Shown here one piece after another: positions 12,727 to 23,000 of a stretch of 64,000 nt of DNA (within the stretch, counting starts at the first letter, position 1; every line of letters starts with the position of its first letter). The notes under the pieces were generated by a model. It ran no database searches. It was given only the letters and a program-made list of their open reading frames with translations, and was not told the origin of the DNA. The translations under genes were made by a program, and so were the position numbers. The stretch spans positions 2,275,988 through 2,339,987 of the forward strand of contig MU004234.1 of the NCBI GenBank assembly GCA_010405405.1. Direction: 5' to 3'. Origin of the DNA: Microthyrium microscopicum (lineage: Eukaryota > Ascomycota > Dothideomycetes > Microthyriales > Microthyriaceae).

Positions 12727-14135
12727 ATGACTCGAGCCAAACGACCTCTCGCGGAAGTTGACACCAACACCGCGTCACAGTCTTCGACGACCAACAAACG
12801 TGCCAAAGGAAGCACCAAAACTGCCAAAACCATGGTAATTGTTCCCCATTAATGCCACATGTCGGAAAACAAATCAATCCTGAAAATATCTGCTCGATTG
12901 ACCATGCTTGTTGATGGCTATAGCATTCTGTTCGATGACCGACGTCAACTGCATATGTCTACTACCAGCTCTAGACTGATTCACTGACGAGCTACAGCCT
13001 TCGACAGCCGAGACTCCTCTCGCCTCGGGCATTACGCAGGATGAATTCCTTACATTTGCGCGCCCAGTATTTGACCGTCGCGACGAGTTTGAAGCTGACG
13101 AGAACTTCGACGAGGACGATGAAGAAGCAATTGACGCCATCAATAAGCAGATGGAAGAGGACATCGAAAAGTATAGGGGCAAATCCCTTCGCGAATACCC
13201 AGACCATAAGTGGACGGCATCTAAGCAGGCCAAATTACTAGTTGGAAAGTATGCACTACAAAGCGACAAGTGCGACCAAGATAAATACGACATGTATTTT
13301 TATAACGATTTCACTGCTTATGGCGAACAAGAAATCGTGGAAAATATGGTAATGTTACGCAAATTACTTATTGTTATGAAGTCTGCCTAACATCCCAAAA
13401 GATCGTCGACTTCGCCACCGAGTTCAAGAAGAAGACTCGGTCTCCTCTTGCCATCTGGTCGTGTATTGAGGCCGCTCAACTGCATTTGAACATACATGGC
13501 ACTGAGATATGGTATAGTACGTGAATGCTTCTACTCTAGGATCATCCCGTCCATAACTAATCCCTTGAAGCGTCCGATGACGGTGACCGCGTTGCTAAAT
13601 CAGCCATCATGCTAGCCAGCGCATTACTTGCGGCTCTTGGTGTCCTTAAGCAGGAAGACTTACTCAAACCTGCTTCGCCTATCCCAAACATCTCTCTTGT
13701 GGTTGCCATGTTCTTTCGATGGATCACCGACTTTGAAAATATAGATGAGGATGAGCCAGCCATTGCCATGATCATTGCTCTCATGAAAGAACAAGGCCTC
13801 GAGATTGCCGGTCTTCATGACGTCGAATTCATGTCAAAATTTGACGAAGAAATTGACGATGATGAGATGGAGCGTGTGAAGAGCAACAAGAAGGCTAGAG
13901 ATCCATTCGGCTTCTTGGACAAGGTGAGTTCAACCAGCATTCTATCCTTCCGATCGCTAATCGCCATTAGTATAAACTTTACGTCGAGGGCTATGGCACT
14001 CCAAAGATTGGTGGGTCTAAATTTGACCTTACCAAGTTGTCCAAAGCGGAGCGCAAGGAGGCTCACTTTGACAAAAAGGATCCATTCGCTGATGCGCCAG
14101 CGGGCTACTTCACAACTCCTCCAACAATCATTTGA
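12727..14135 (+). CDS. Unknown conserved-looking nuclear protein, five exons
   Basis: Spliced model 12727-12834, 12998-13348, 13402-13516, 13571-13923 and 13971-14135, 363 aa. The frame is kept through introns of 163, 53, 54 and 47 nt, which argues strongly for a real gene. I do not recognise the family. The N-terminus is basic with two possible nuclear signals (RAKRP and KRAKGSTK). An acidic patch (about residues 65-82) is followed by a mixed helical stretch with MEEDIEKYRGK. The middle part is hydrophobic and helical (MLASALLAALGVL). Another acidic patch reads DEEIDDDEMERVK. The C-terminus contains YKLYVEGYGTPKIGG and a Lys-rich segment and ends FTTPPTII. There are no signal peptide or membrane helices, so a nuclear soluble role is my best guess. 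The gene is transcribed away from the reductase. Confidence 0.75.
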
Positions 14136-14585
14136 ACACGACAATTGAATTAGGGCGGTGCTTGATATCACCTCGATTGTGAAAAGAATGATAGTAAAGC
14201 GTGGGAGTGATTGGAGAGCCTGCGGAACCTTGTTATATCAAGGGTCGCCCTAGATATATGGACCATGGTTGAGCTTCGCACCATTTGGCATTATTTTCAA
14301 TATTCAGCAACTCATAACAAGTTCAGGCCAATCAAATGCTTTAGATTTCTACGAAACATCTGGGGAAGTTGTGCCAGCAAACATGCACCATGCACATAAC
14401 TCTGGTAAGGTAGACTATGCTGTGAGAAACCATAGTTATGAGCCTATCACTAGGTACCGATTATGCTCTTGACTTCCATATAAGTAATGCGCTTTCGTCA
14501 GTTCATCACCCGCCAGTACTCAGATTTCCCCCATCGCTTGGGCACTGCCTCCATCACTGAGTCTACGACTGTCAACATCCCCAAA
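14136..14585. other. Short intergenic region / leader of F-box-like gene
   Basis: Contains the presumed promoter of the next gene. An in-frame upstream ATG at 14487 would extend that protein by 33 residues. I prefer the ATG at 14586 because its context (CCAAAATGG) is better and the predicted fold begins soon after it. Confidence 0.45.
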
Positions 14586-15466
14586 ATGGATTCCTCTCGG
14601 GCCTCTCTAACCACCATCCCTGCAGAACTTATCTACATGATCGCTGAATACCTCTCGCCTACAGACAAGGTCCACCTCCTTCAACTGCAAAATAAACATA
14701 TCACCGAGTCTTTTTATTGGCCAACAAATGCTGAGCTGATCAAAGAAGCTGAAGAAGCGGACGATTCTTCACACCGCGGACATCGACGGAGCAATGTCCG
14801 TAAACGGGACAATATCAAATGGATCCGGTGCTCGCAATGTCACATTTACAAGTCACAAGATGCCTATCGATTCGCAGCCATTGCTCTCCCGGAAAAGCTC
14901 AAAGGCTCCAAGAAGTCTCGCGCAAGTAGGAAAGCATTGACGATTGCTAGTATGTTCAGACGAGCTGTCATATATGCCTGGAATGACAAGATACTTCCCA
15001 ACTTGCCAGTGTGCAATGATTGCCGACCAGTCACACATTTCGGGAAGGAATCTCGTGTGCACAATCGTCAACTTGCTGTTGAGATGTAAATAATCTTCCA
15101 TTTCAGTTGCTTAATCGTTCATCTTGCTAACTGCTTCTCAGATCAGTCATCAATCAATGTGTCGATGAAGCTACGGCCTGCACCTTGCAAAATTGTCTTC
15201 GACGATGCGTCGTGCCTGTAGTCGGTAATAAGCGAATACCACAGTGGATTCCAGGCTTAACGGCCACGTTTCTGTGGCTTCTTTTTGATCGAAGAAATTT
15301 ATACCAAGATACCTCGGCGATGGATGGTGAGGATGGAATATCTTGGGTGGAAATGCTGGCGTTTATCATGGAGGACGAATTCAACCTCACGCGGAAAGGT
15401 AAGCGCGCAGCTTCCAGCACCAGAGGGCAGAGTAAGAAGCAGAAAACAAGAGTCTTAGGCCTGTAG
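14586..15466 (+). CDS. F-box-like protein with paired CxxC motifs
   Basis: Exons 14586-15085 and 15142-15466, 274 aa; the 56-nt intron has a GCTAAC branch site. Near the N-terminus, IPAELIYMIAEYLSPTDKV matches the start of an F-box, the short motif that binds Skp1 in SCF ubiquitin ligases. A central part carries CSQC and, about 80 residues later, CNDC, so a zinc-binding site of four cysteines is likely. The C-terminus is basic (GKRAAS...SKKQKTR), a possible nuclear signal. Many Pezizomycotina proteins pair an F-box with such a Cys-rich region and no known substrate domain. Role inferred: substrate adaptor for ubiquitination. A decayed relative lies 850 bp downstream on the same strand. An alternative start at 14487 is possible. 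Confidence 0.65.
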
Positions 15467-16313
15467 CTTTGAAGGATAACCCTTATCGAGTTCACGAAAA
15501 CTATCTCGCTCGTCAAGCATTCATGGCATAACAGGCATCTCCTGGATTGCGGTACATCTGAGCGGATAAACTTGGGAGGTGAAAGTAATTTGCTGGGAAT
15601 GGGCAAGGGAATCTTGAGGTTGAGGTATAGCATGGATATGCATGGGCAATTTAATTTAATTCGCTCAGGTGTCGTACTCTACTAGACAGAAGATCTACTG
15701 GGTGCTTTCATTTAATAACCAAATCTTGGGTTGCAAACTACTTGTATCTGCTAAGATGCCCCCGTGATAAACCACATTTCCTGGCCAAAATCAATGAAAC
15801 CAAAAGGTATCATGTTCCCTATCGCACTCGATGGCTGTTGTAAGATGCCTCTCCCATCTAGGGCTCTGGATACCATCAGACGCGATGTTTTGTGGTGTAA
15901 TCTTGAAACGACCGGTTGGTCTTTTCGGAGCGTCGGGTGTTAGCTTTTAAATGTAATCTTAGATTGACCGATTTTAGGTGGTCTTAGAGAATCGAGGAAG
16001 TTTTTGCATTGCTCCAGCTCTTCTACCACTTCCAATTCCCTGAAGATTAGGCAACTACAGTAAGCAGGAACAGGCTGGGCACTTAGGCAGGAGCTCCCAG
16101 CGTTGTATCACGATATAGCTCGTGTACTATGTACGGCTAGAAGCTTCAATGTTCCTCACATAGTTTTCTACACCTCCTTTGACCATTGCTTACTATACCT
16201 CATCTGGTTATTATTTTGCCGACTCTCGTCTGATGATTGTTTCCTAAACTTTACTCGACCATACACGACTTCTGCGACCACAAAATCCGTCCCGATTCCA
16301 TCTCACACATACA
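15467..16313. other. Spacer between F-box-like gene and its decayed copy
   Basis: No frame with a motif. Short minus-strand frames overlap the 3' part of the upstream gene and are antisense shadows. Confidence 0.5.
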
Positions 16314-17544
16314 ATGGCCCTAAATACCCGTATGACATTCTCGCGCACACATCTATCTGTCTTGCCAGGGGATGTCCTACGCGAGATGGCCGCAGACTAC
16401 CTGTCTCCATGGGATACCATCAATCTACATATGCTCGGCGACGGGCATATCAGTAGTAACCTTGACCTACCGACCACGCGCAGCTGATCGAATCCATTCC
16501 AAATCTTCCAGAGACTTACCCCCAGGCAGTGCGAGGAAACTCTGATCAATGCTCATATCTTTGGGCAAGTGACAAGGTTATACAGTAAGCCAGCTTTTCC
16601 AGAGATAACCCTGAAGCTGATGGACACGCAGTGCAGTGAATGCCAGCAATGCCTACCACGAAAAGCCTATCGACTTCTGTATCTCCCGAATCTACTCCCA
16701 TTAAGAGACAAGAGGCCATATCAATCAAAGAAGTACAGCCGCGAAGACCACCGACTGGCAAGGATATTTGCCGAAGCTTGCTCAGAGGCTTGGTTAGATA
16801 CTGTTGCTGCTGAGCACGCAGTGTGCAATAACTGCAGACCGACTCAGGTAGGCAGTGGAGATCTATCACCTCTGGACGGCGAGCTGTAAGTCAACAAGCA
16901 TATCAAAATCCTGTTCTTTGATCTTCGTGTTTTGACACTTTAGAATCTGGCTGCATCATCACCAAAGCTATTGATACGAAACATTCAGACGTGATAGCAT
17001 GTATAACTGGGTCGAATTTGTCAATATTTTTCGGCCAGCCGGCCAACCTCGACGACTTTACCTTGCGCCGCTCGCCTGACTTAGCAACTTATTTTATTCG
17101 ACAATTGCTAGAGGATTCGGTCCTGCGAGATGAGAACTCTACGGCAGATGCCTACAGCTACAGAACTAGGCACGATACGAAAAGGAAAATTAGACGTGCC
17201 TTGAAGTGGCTTAAGGTCCATGCATTCTCTCAGAAACCAACAGCAATCTGGCGTTTACATACACCATACGCTTCAAATGGGTCTAAGCTCATCGATGCAC
17301 TCAGGTTGCCGGATAAGACATGCTGCGTATATCGCTGGGCAGGGTTCGAAATCAATGCCATGGAGTTCCTTTCACAGCAGTGGAAAGAAAGCGTTCCAAA
17401 GATGCTCAAAATTATTGAAAAAACTAGGGACAGAGACCAGATTCAAGACGAGGTATTTTTCGAAAGAAATCTTCTGTCTTGTCTGGCTGACGTGATTCGA
17501 CCATGGAGAATTTCACAAGGACGTGGCTATGTTATCTCAGTGTA
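16314..17544 (+). pseudogene. Decayed paralogue of the F-box/CxxC gene
   Basis: A second copy related to the gene at 14586. It starts MALNTRMTFS, has LPGDVLREMAADYLSPWDT at the F-box position, then a stop codon at 16485. The frame resumes in another register with the equivalent of the paralogue's next segment (HAQLIES), shifts again near 16,540, and then encodes the Cys-rich part with CSEC and CNNC plus a Lys/Arg-rich insert. A GT donor at 16,887 and a TTTAG acceptor near 16,945 suggest the old intron, but its phases no longer fit. The last frame (to 17,587) runs into an inverted-repeat element at 17,545, which supplies the stop codon. At least three lesions plus the truncation make it a pseudogene. 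The segment after 16,991 has no counterpart in the intact copy, so it may retain the original longer C-terminus. Confidence 0.65.
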
Positions 17545-17654
17545 CTCAGACCCTCAGAGAGGTGTTTATCTAACCCTATCGGGTTAGATAGTATTCTATC
17601 TCCTTAACAACCAATAACAATACCCTCAAATAAACACCTCTCTAAGGGTCTGAG
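17545..17654. mobile_element. 110-bp MITE-like element with 24-bp terminal inverted repeats
   Basis: The left end starts CTCAGACCCTCAGAGAGG and the right end is its reverse complement. The 24-bp arms (17545-17568 and 17631-17654) match at 23 positions. Inside is a perfect 9-bp palindrome around TATC (ATCTAACCC/GGGTTAGAT, 17568-17589). There is no coding capacity and no obvious target-site duplication. It sits at the junction between the truncated F-box pseudogene and the AT-rich island. It could be a MITE or the end of a larger element. Confidence 0.6.
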
Positions 17655-18271
17655 ATCAACTTACACGTTCTACACTACATCGTTCTTAGCTAAAATAACT
17701 ATTTTACCTTTTTTGACCCCTTCTTTTATAACGAATAATAAGATAACTAATACATAATATAGCCTAAAATTTAGGCTATATAATCTCCTTATTCTTAGCT
17801 ATCTACCTATATCAAAATCTTCTTTGCGTCTTTTCTAGTCATCTTATAATCTCTTATTAAAGTTTAGTAATAAAAAAGTTAACTTTTTTTTTAACTTAGT
17901 ATTATTATATAACGAAAGATTATAGAAAAAAAAGAACGAATTTTATAAATACGTTAAGATATAATCTTTCTATAGTAAGAGTTTTAAGATATAAGATTAC
18001 TAAATAGGCTTAAATATATATATTAAAAACTATTATACTTTTTAAAATAGTTAAGCTAGGCCCCCTTTTAGACTATAAAATAAGAGGATTTCTAAAGAGT
18101 TATATAGTAGATATTAAAGCCTAAAAATTAAACTATATATAGATATACTTTAAAATTATAGCCTTTTATAAGAAAATTACTTATAGCTATTTTAGTTATT
18201 AAGATATTTAATAGATTATAAAGTATAATTTTTTTATTAAGCTAGGTATAATATAGATCTTATAAGTATCT

Positions 18272-18346
18272 CTTAGGTTCTAATTTAGAGTTAGAGAGCG
18301 TTAGTAACTATTAATAATAAGACGCTAACCTAAATTAGAGCCTAAG
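18272..18346. repeat. Inverted repeat within the AT-rich island
   Basis: Arms of 17 bp (18272-18288 and 18330-18346; CTTAGGTTCTAATTTAG and its near-perfect reverse complement, 16 of 17) separated by about 41 bp. It is possibly the end of a small nested element. Confidence 0.5.
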
Positions 18347-20055
18347 TACGCTAAGGTAATAGCTATGTACTATATTAGGCTAAGTATAAGGCTAACTAAT
18401 CAAAACCCTAATTAATACATCCCTGCCTCTAACTAAAGCTTAAATAATACTCTACTAGTTAACTCCCTATTATCTTATTAAGCGACGAGCCTAATGTGCT
18501 TTATTATAGTAGTTATTTTCAAGGCTACTAACCTGCTTTAGGATTATTTTGAAGGACTAAGTAATTTCAATAAAATAGTACGCCTAAAAGAGGTCTAGAT
18601 AAGTATTTAGCTTACTATCTTAGTATTAGTTCTAAGCTAAATTAACTAACTAATAATTATATTCTTTACTAATAAATTAACTTAATAACTAATTAATGAC
18701 TATAGATTTTATTAAAGATCTAGCCTAAATCTAATAGGATCTATAAATACCTACTTAATTCTTATCTACCCCTTTTTTCTTATTTAACTTCTTAACCCTC
18801 TTTAAGATCTCTCCTTTTTTGTCTTATTCTAAAGATGCCTTAATCTTTTCCTTCTCTTCTAGTAGGACTAGAACTAAGAAAATAACTCGTAATTAGAAGA
18901 TCTAGATCTATATCTTATTCTTTAAAGCTAAATAGAACAATTAGTAAATTACTAATTATATATAGATTACTATTAACTAAGTTTATTATGCTTATTTAGC
19001 TCCTAAACCTACTCCTAGTAAGAGAACTAGCTAAAAGCTTATCTTATTAATGGCTTAGACTAACGAGCTTATTAACTTTATTTCTAATAGCTACTAAGAT
19101 TATAAAATAATCTTTATTAAGCTTACTAAAGGCCCTTTTACTTATTAGTAAGTTTCTAATAGGGCTATTAAGAACGCCTTAGCCCTCCGTAGCTATAATA
19201 GAAGAATTACTTTAGGGAAGCCTTTTCTTACTATTAAAACTAAGGCTAAACGCCTAGCTTAGGCTTAATATTAACTTTACTAAACTCTTTTTTAATAGAA
19301 TTCTATTATTTAGAGTAATAAGACTTAGGTTAATAATAAGTATTAAAAGTAATAAATTACTTATAAATTTAGTAAATCCTTTATTAATACTTATGTCTTT
19401 AATAAGGCTATTTATTATAAAGGCTAGATATTTTAGAATTTAATTCTAGGTAGAAAGAAAGGCTTATCTCTTATTTAAAATAAGAAGTAGAAAAGCATAA
19501 TAGTAAAAGCCTATTTTAAGCGAATTCTTTTACTTATTAAGGAGTTCTTTTACGCTAAGCTAGAAGTAATACTTTTTATATATAATAGAGCCCTATCTTA
19601 TTAGGTAAAGCTAATAAAAGCTACTATAGCTACTATAGATTTAATAGCTATAGAATTTCTACCTTATAGCCTAGATTTAAATCTAATTAAATATATTTAG
19701 GCTACTATAAAGTATATTATCTAACGTAAATATAGTTCTTACCCTTTACTAACGTCTTAATAACTATAAGTAGCTATTAAAGCTGCTTAAATTATTATTA
19801 ATAAAAACTATATTAAACGGCTTATTAAAAGTATACTAGCTCGTTACTAAGCTATTATAGATATATAGGAAGGATATACTTGCTACTAATTTAATTTAAT
19901 TAATTAATTAATTATATTAAATCTATATTAAATTACTAAAATAGGCTAGATCTATATTAATAGAGAGATAGCAAACGGGCGTTAGAAATTATATAAAATA
20001 GTATAAAATATATACGTTATGGTTATATAGCATACGGAATATAACACGTTTAGAC

Positions 20056-20090
20056 CACCCCCTATTCGCTTAATAATTAAACAGGGGGTG
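20056..20090. repeat. Terminal hairpin of the transposon relic
   Basis: Arms CACCCCCT (20056-20063) and AGGGGGTG (20083-20090), with a palindromic TTAATAATTAA-like core. It is placed at the sharp right border of the AT-rich island, so it is probably the transposon end. Confidence 0.55.
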
Positions 20091-20120
20091 AACCAAGTAC
20101 TTTTACGCAGCGCGCTGACC

Positions 20121-20141
20121 TTCAACTTTCAACTTTCAACT
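20121..20141 (+). repeat. Three perfect tandem copies of a 7-mer
   Basis: TTCAACT repeated three times in the 66 bp before the next coding start. It may be a chance leader repeat or a factor-binding site. Confidence 0.4.
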
Positions 20142-20206
20142 CATCGCCATCTACACCAACTAGAGCCACCTCACCTAACAATATTACAATCTTTTGACAA
20201 TAGAGT

Positions 20207-20899
20207 ATGGCCGACCACCGCGCCCTCCTCCGCGCCGAAAAAGCCTCCCGCGCAGCACCCAAACCAAAACCAGAACCAACCCCATCAAGCAAAAAGCGCA
20301 AAGCATCACCCATCACAACCCCCGATGACAACGACACGCATAAACGCACCAAACAAACCTCCCTCTCGCCTCAACCACCAGCTCTCCCATCACCCACCAC
20401 CGCACAACCACCTACCATCCCTCAACCATCCACAGCCACCACACCCCCTCCAGAACCCACCTTACCACCTACCACAGAGCCCATCATCGACGAAGACGAA
20501 TGGGCTGCCTTCCAAAATGACATTGCTCTCGCTGAAGCTCCAGCCCAAGCCACAACGATCTCTCGACCGGCTATGAGTGCGGCGGAGATAGCGAAGGCTG
20601 AGCGCGAGGAAGCGACGGCGGCGTTCAGGAATGATGTGGCGGAGGAGAAGGAGGAGGCTAGTAGGGCGTTGGTGGAGGAGTTGGAGGAGATGGCGGGGTA
20701 TGATGAGCGGGTTAAGGTGTTGAGGGAACGGAGGGAGAAGTTGAGAATGGGAGGGGGAGAGAATGAGGTGAATGGAAGCAGGGAAGACGGTGGAGAGAAT
20801 GGTGCGATTGATGGGGATGGGGAGAAGAAAGAAAACGTGGATGGAGAGAGCGAGGGTAGTGAGGATGAAGAGTTTGATGATTGGGGATTTGGACATTGA
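20207..20899 (+). CDS. ZNF830/CCDC16-like protein without the zinc finger
   Basis: Single exon, 230 aa. The start MADHRALLRAEKASRA resembles the start of fungal ZNF830/CCDC16 proteins (MADVRALLR...). The C-terminal half has the matching block: EDEWAAFQNDI, then AMSAAEIAKAEREE, an acidic/Arg coiled region (ALVEELEEMAGYDERVKVLR) and an acidic end EEFDDWGFGH. In the family a C2H2-type zinc finger normally follows the N-terminal helix. Here that place is taken by a basic and Pro/Thr-rich linker (SKKRKASP, repeated PPTIPQPS-like stretches) with no cysteine pair. Animal ZNF830 is linked to pre-mRNA splicing and genome stability in the nucleus; the role here is inferred. The start codon is about 110 bp from the transposon border, so its promoter may have been altered. 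Confidence 0.6.
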   Translation: MADHRALLRAEKASRAAPKPKPEPTPSSKKRKASPITTPDDNDTHKRTKQTSLSPQPPALPSPTTAQPPTIPQPSTATTPPPEPTLPPTTEPIIDEDEWAAFQNDIALAEAPAQATTISRPAMSAAEIAKAEREEATAAFRNDVAEEKEEASRALVEELEEMAGYDERVKVLRERREKLRMGGGENEVNGSREDGGENGAIDGDGEKKENVDGESEGSEDEEFDDWGFGH

Positions 20900-23000
20900 A
20901 GATGAGGCTCAGGTTGATGCATGCTGATGTATCAATGGACCTTGACGCTGATGGACCCAAACTCCTCGACGTCAAACGGACAGACTTTGAAGGCATTGAT
21001 TCCCTTCACCACGACGCTACCAAACCTCTGATCCTATGTCGAAAAGGGTAACATCACTCAGGGAAGCTTGTGGTCAGAACATCGTGGCCGTTTCTATGCA
21101 TTTCCCTGCAGGGAAAACTCATGGCCCATTGAACAGAAAAGTTCCCGTTCTGAGACGACACGACGCTATGGTCTAGTTAGAGAGTCGAGACCAGTACCAG
21201 CTATTTATGGACTATATAAACGGAATACCAAAGGTTGAGGATGGAAGGGGATTGTTGGTGATAGAGATTGGAAAGCCAAAGTTAATGATTAGATTGATAC
21301 CCCACAGTTTTCTGATACAGCTGGGAGATGACGGATCAAGGAAATACATTCCAGTACCGGGCCAGTGAAGCTTTTAACAAGTTGCTTGGGTGTCACTCTG
21401 GGGTAGAGTGGGTAAGCGGGTAGGGCCTTGCGGCAATGTTTCAACACGTCGACAACCTGATACACGAGAGGCCCAAAGCGGACGTATCGGAGTGAAAATT
21501 CGCTCAGCGTTGCAACAGCAAGCGCATTTCATTGTGGACTTGAACAAAAGCGAAATATAGGCCACTACGAAACCGAGAGCCTGTGGAAAAGAGTCGTTCG
21601 TATTGCCTTGGTAGTCAGCCTTGTCAAAGTCAAGCTTTGTTGAAGCATAGAGTATCCGCAAGTATATAACAATTGTTATTAAGACAAGCGTTTCTCTTCT
21701 GTAGCCATGGAAGCTTGTGCCTTACCCGCGGTAAGCATTATCTGTAAGAGAAGATTCTAGCTCTCGCTTCTTTGACGAAAGCTCCTACTGGCCCTTCATT
21801 TACCGTCTACAATCACGTACAACGATGGATTGGAGCTAAGAGATTGATATTTGAAAGCAAGTGGATTAAATTGTAAATAAAGGGAAGGTGTTTTCGCTCC
21901 CTGAGAATTGCAACTGTGCAAGTATCAGCCGCAGGCCTTGTTGCTCTCCTTCAATCATTGGAGCTGTGTTGGCCCATTGGAGTCTCCTATTCGATTATAA
22001 ACATTGGGCCTCTTGGATAGGTCACTCAAATTGCTTGGTATTCTTTTCCAGCCATCTCCTGTCTCATTACCTTATTATTTCTTTTCCCTTGTGGGATTGA
22101 TTGATATCAAGCTTGGATATGAGGCTGGTTGTTACAACAGTATATATCTGAGTTGGATTCGCTGCGTTGATTTCTCTACAACCTGTACGGTCTTTTTTGG
22201 TACGCTACTCTCGGAGGCAATTGACCGTTGGCTTCACTTGCTGTTGTTGTCAAAGGTATCGCTGGCAGGTCCATTTTTCACGATCATTGATTCCATCCTT
22301 CATTCATCCTTCAACCCCTCTTTCACTGCATCAATACGCACATAGTTCTGGAATCTGGATCCAGTCAACACGCGAGATACACCTAGCCCAAGTCACTCTG
22401 TCGCTTGCCATTCTTCGCACATTCTTAGCTGCAGCTGTCACCGTCCTCGTGCTCATCTGCTACTACATAGTACTTTTTGACCTGGATCTCGCATTGGCTA
22501 AACAGCATCTGTCCGGATATCGTACTGCTCATACATCATCCATTAACACAACCTCAACCAGGGCATCTACCCAATAACCGGAGAATAAAACCCGCTGGTT
22601 CGGAACTGCTGGCATTGCTGCGTCAACTTTGCACATCATACATCATTGGCTTATCACCAACCTTTTCATTTCAGCAACATGTCTTCAGTATGTCTCATTC
22701 CTGTTATTTTTGTTACCATCAGAATTGCAAGCACTTCACATGCATTCATACGGACTTTGAAAGCGCGGGGTTGGTCCGAGTCGATGAAGCCATGTGTGCC
22801 AAACATTAGTGATGCACCCATCCGATGGTGCATCCATGTCCTTGATCTTGCATCTGGGACCTTAACCATCCCTCCTCTTGCAGCTCACAGCTCGCCTCAT
22901 CAATTCTTCCCTATTCCTTTTCCGCTCTTCTACTCCACCTCCTCCTAAGTTAGTCTTACATCTCGCTGATTATTGATCATCATAGAACGCACCCTATTTG
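20900..23000. other. 2.1-kb region, 3' side of one gene and leader of NAD kinase
   Basis: Only frames up to 136 codons, none with motifs. The part from about 22,000 to 22,990 is pyrimidine-rich on the plus strand, as in long fungal 5' leaders. An ATG at 22679 (ATGTCTTCA) directly followed by GTATGT could be a tiny first exon of the NAD kinase. Splicing to the TAG at 22,985 would keep frame and give a start MSSNAPYLM. Confidence 0.45.

Larger units (their letters stand above)
17655..20098 (+). mobile_element. AT-rich, RIP-like relic of a Tc1/mariner-type transposon
   Basis: The base composition changes abruptly to AT-rich with very frequent TA and almost no open frames, as expected of RIP (C-to-T in CpA). 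In the plus direction, broken fragments resemble a Tc1-type transposase. The clearest is at about 19,653-19,720, where the frame reads EFLPYSLDLN, then stop-interrupted residues matching the PYSPDLNPIE...W block of the DD34E catalytic domain. An upstream fragment near 19,560-19,640 fits the preceding catalytic region. The right end is a hairpin (CACCCCCT/AGGGGGTG). A degenerate partner near 18,055 (GCCCCCTTTT) may be the left end, giving about 2.05 kb; the exact left border is uncertain and the sequence before it may be a second relic. It is not functional. Confidence 0.75.

Noticed and set aside
17568-17589. CTAACCC/GGGTTAG as telomere-repeat remnant
   Set aside because: Only one unit on each arm of a palindrome inside an inverted-repeat element; no tandem array.
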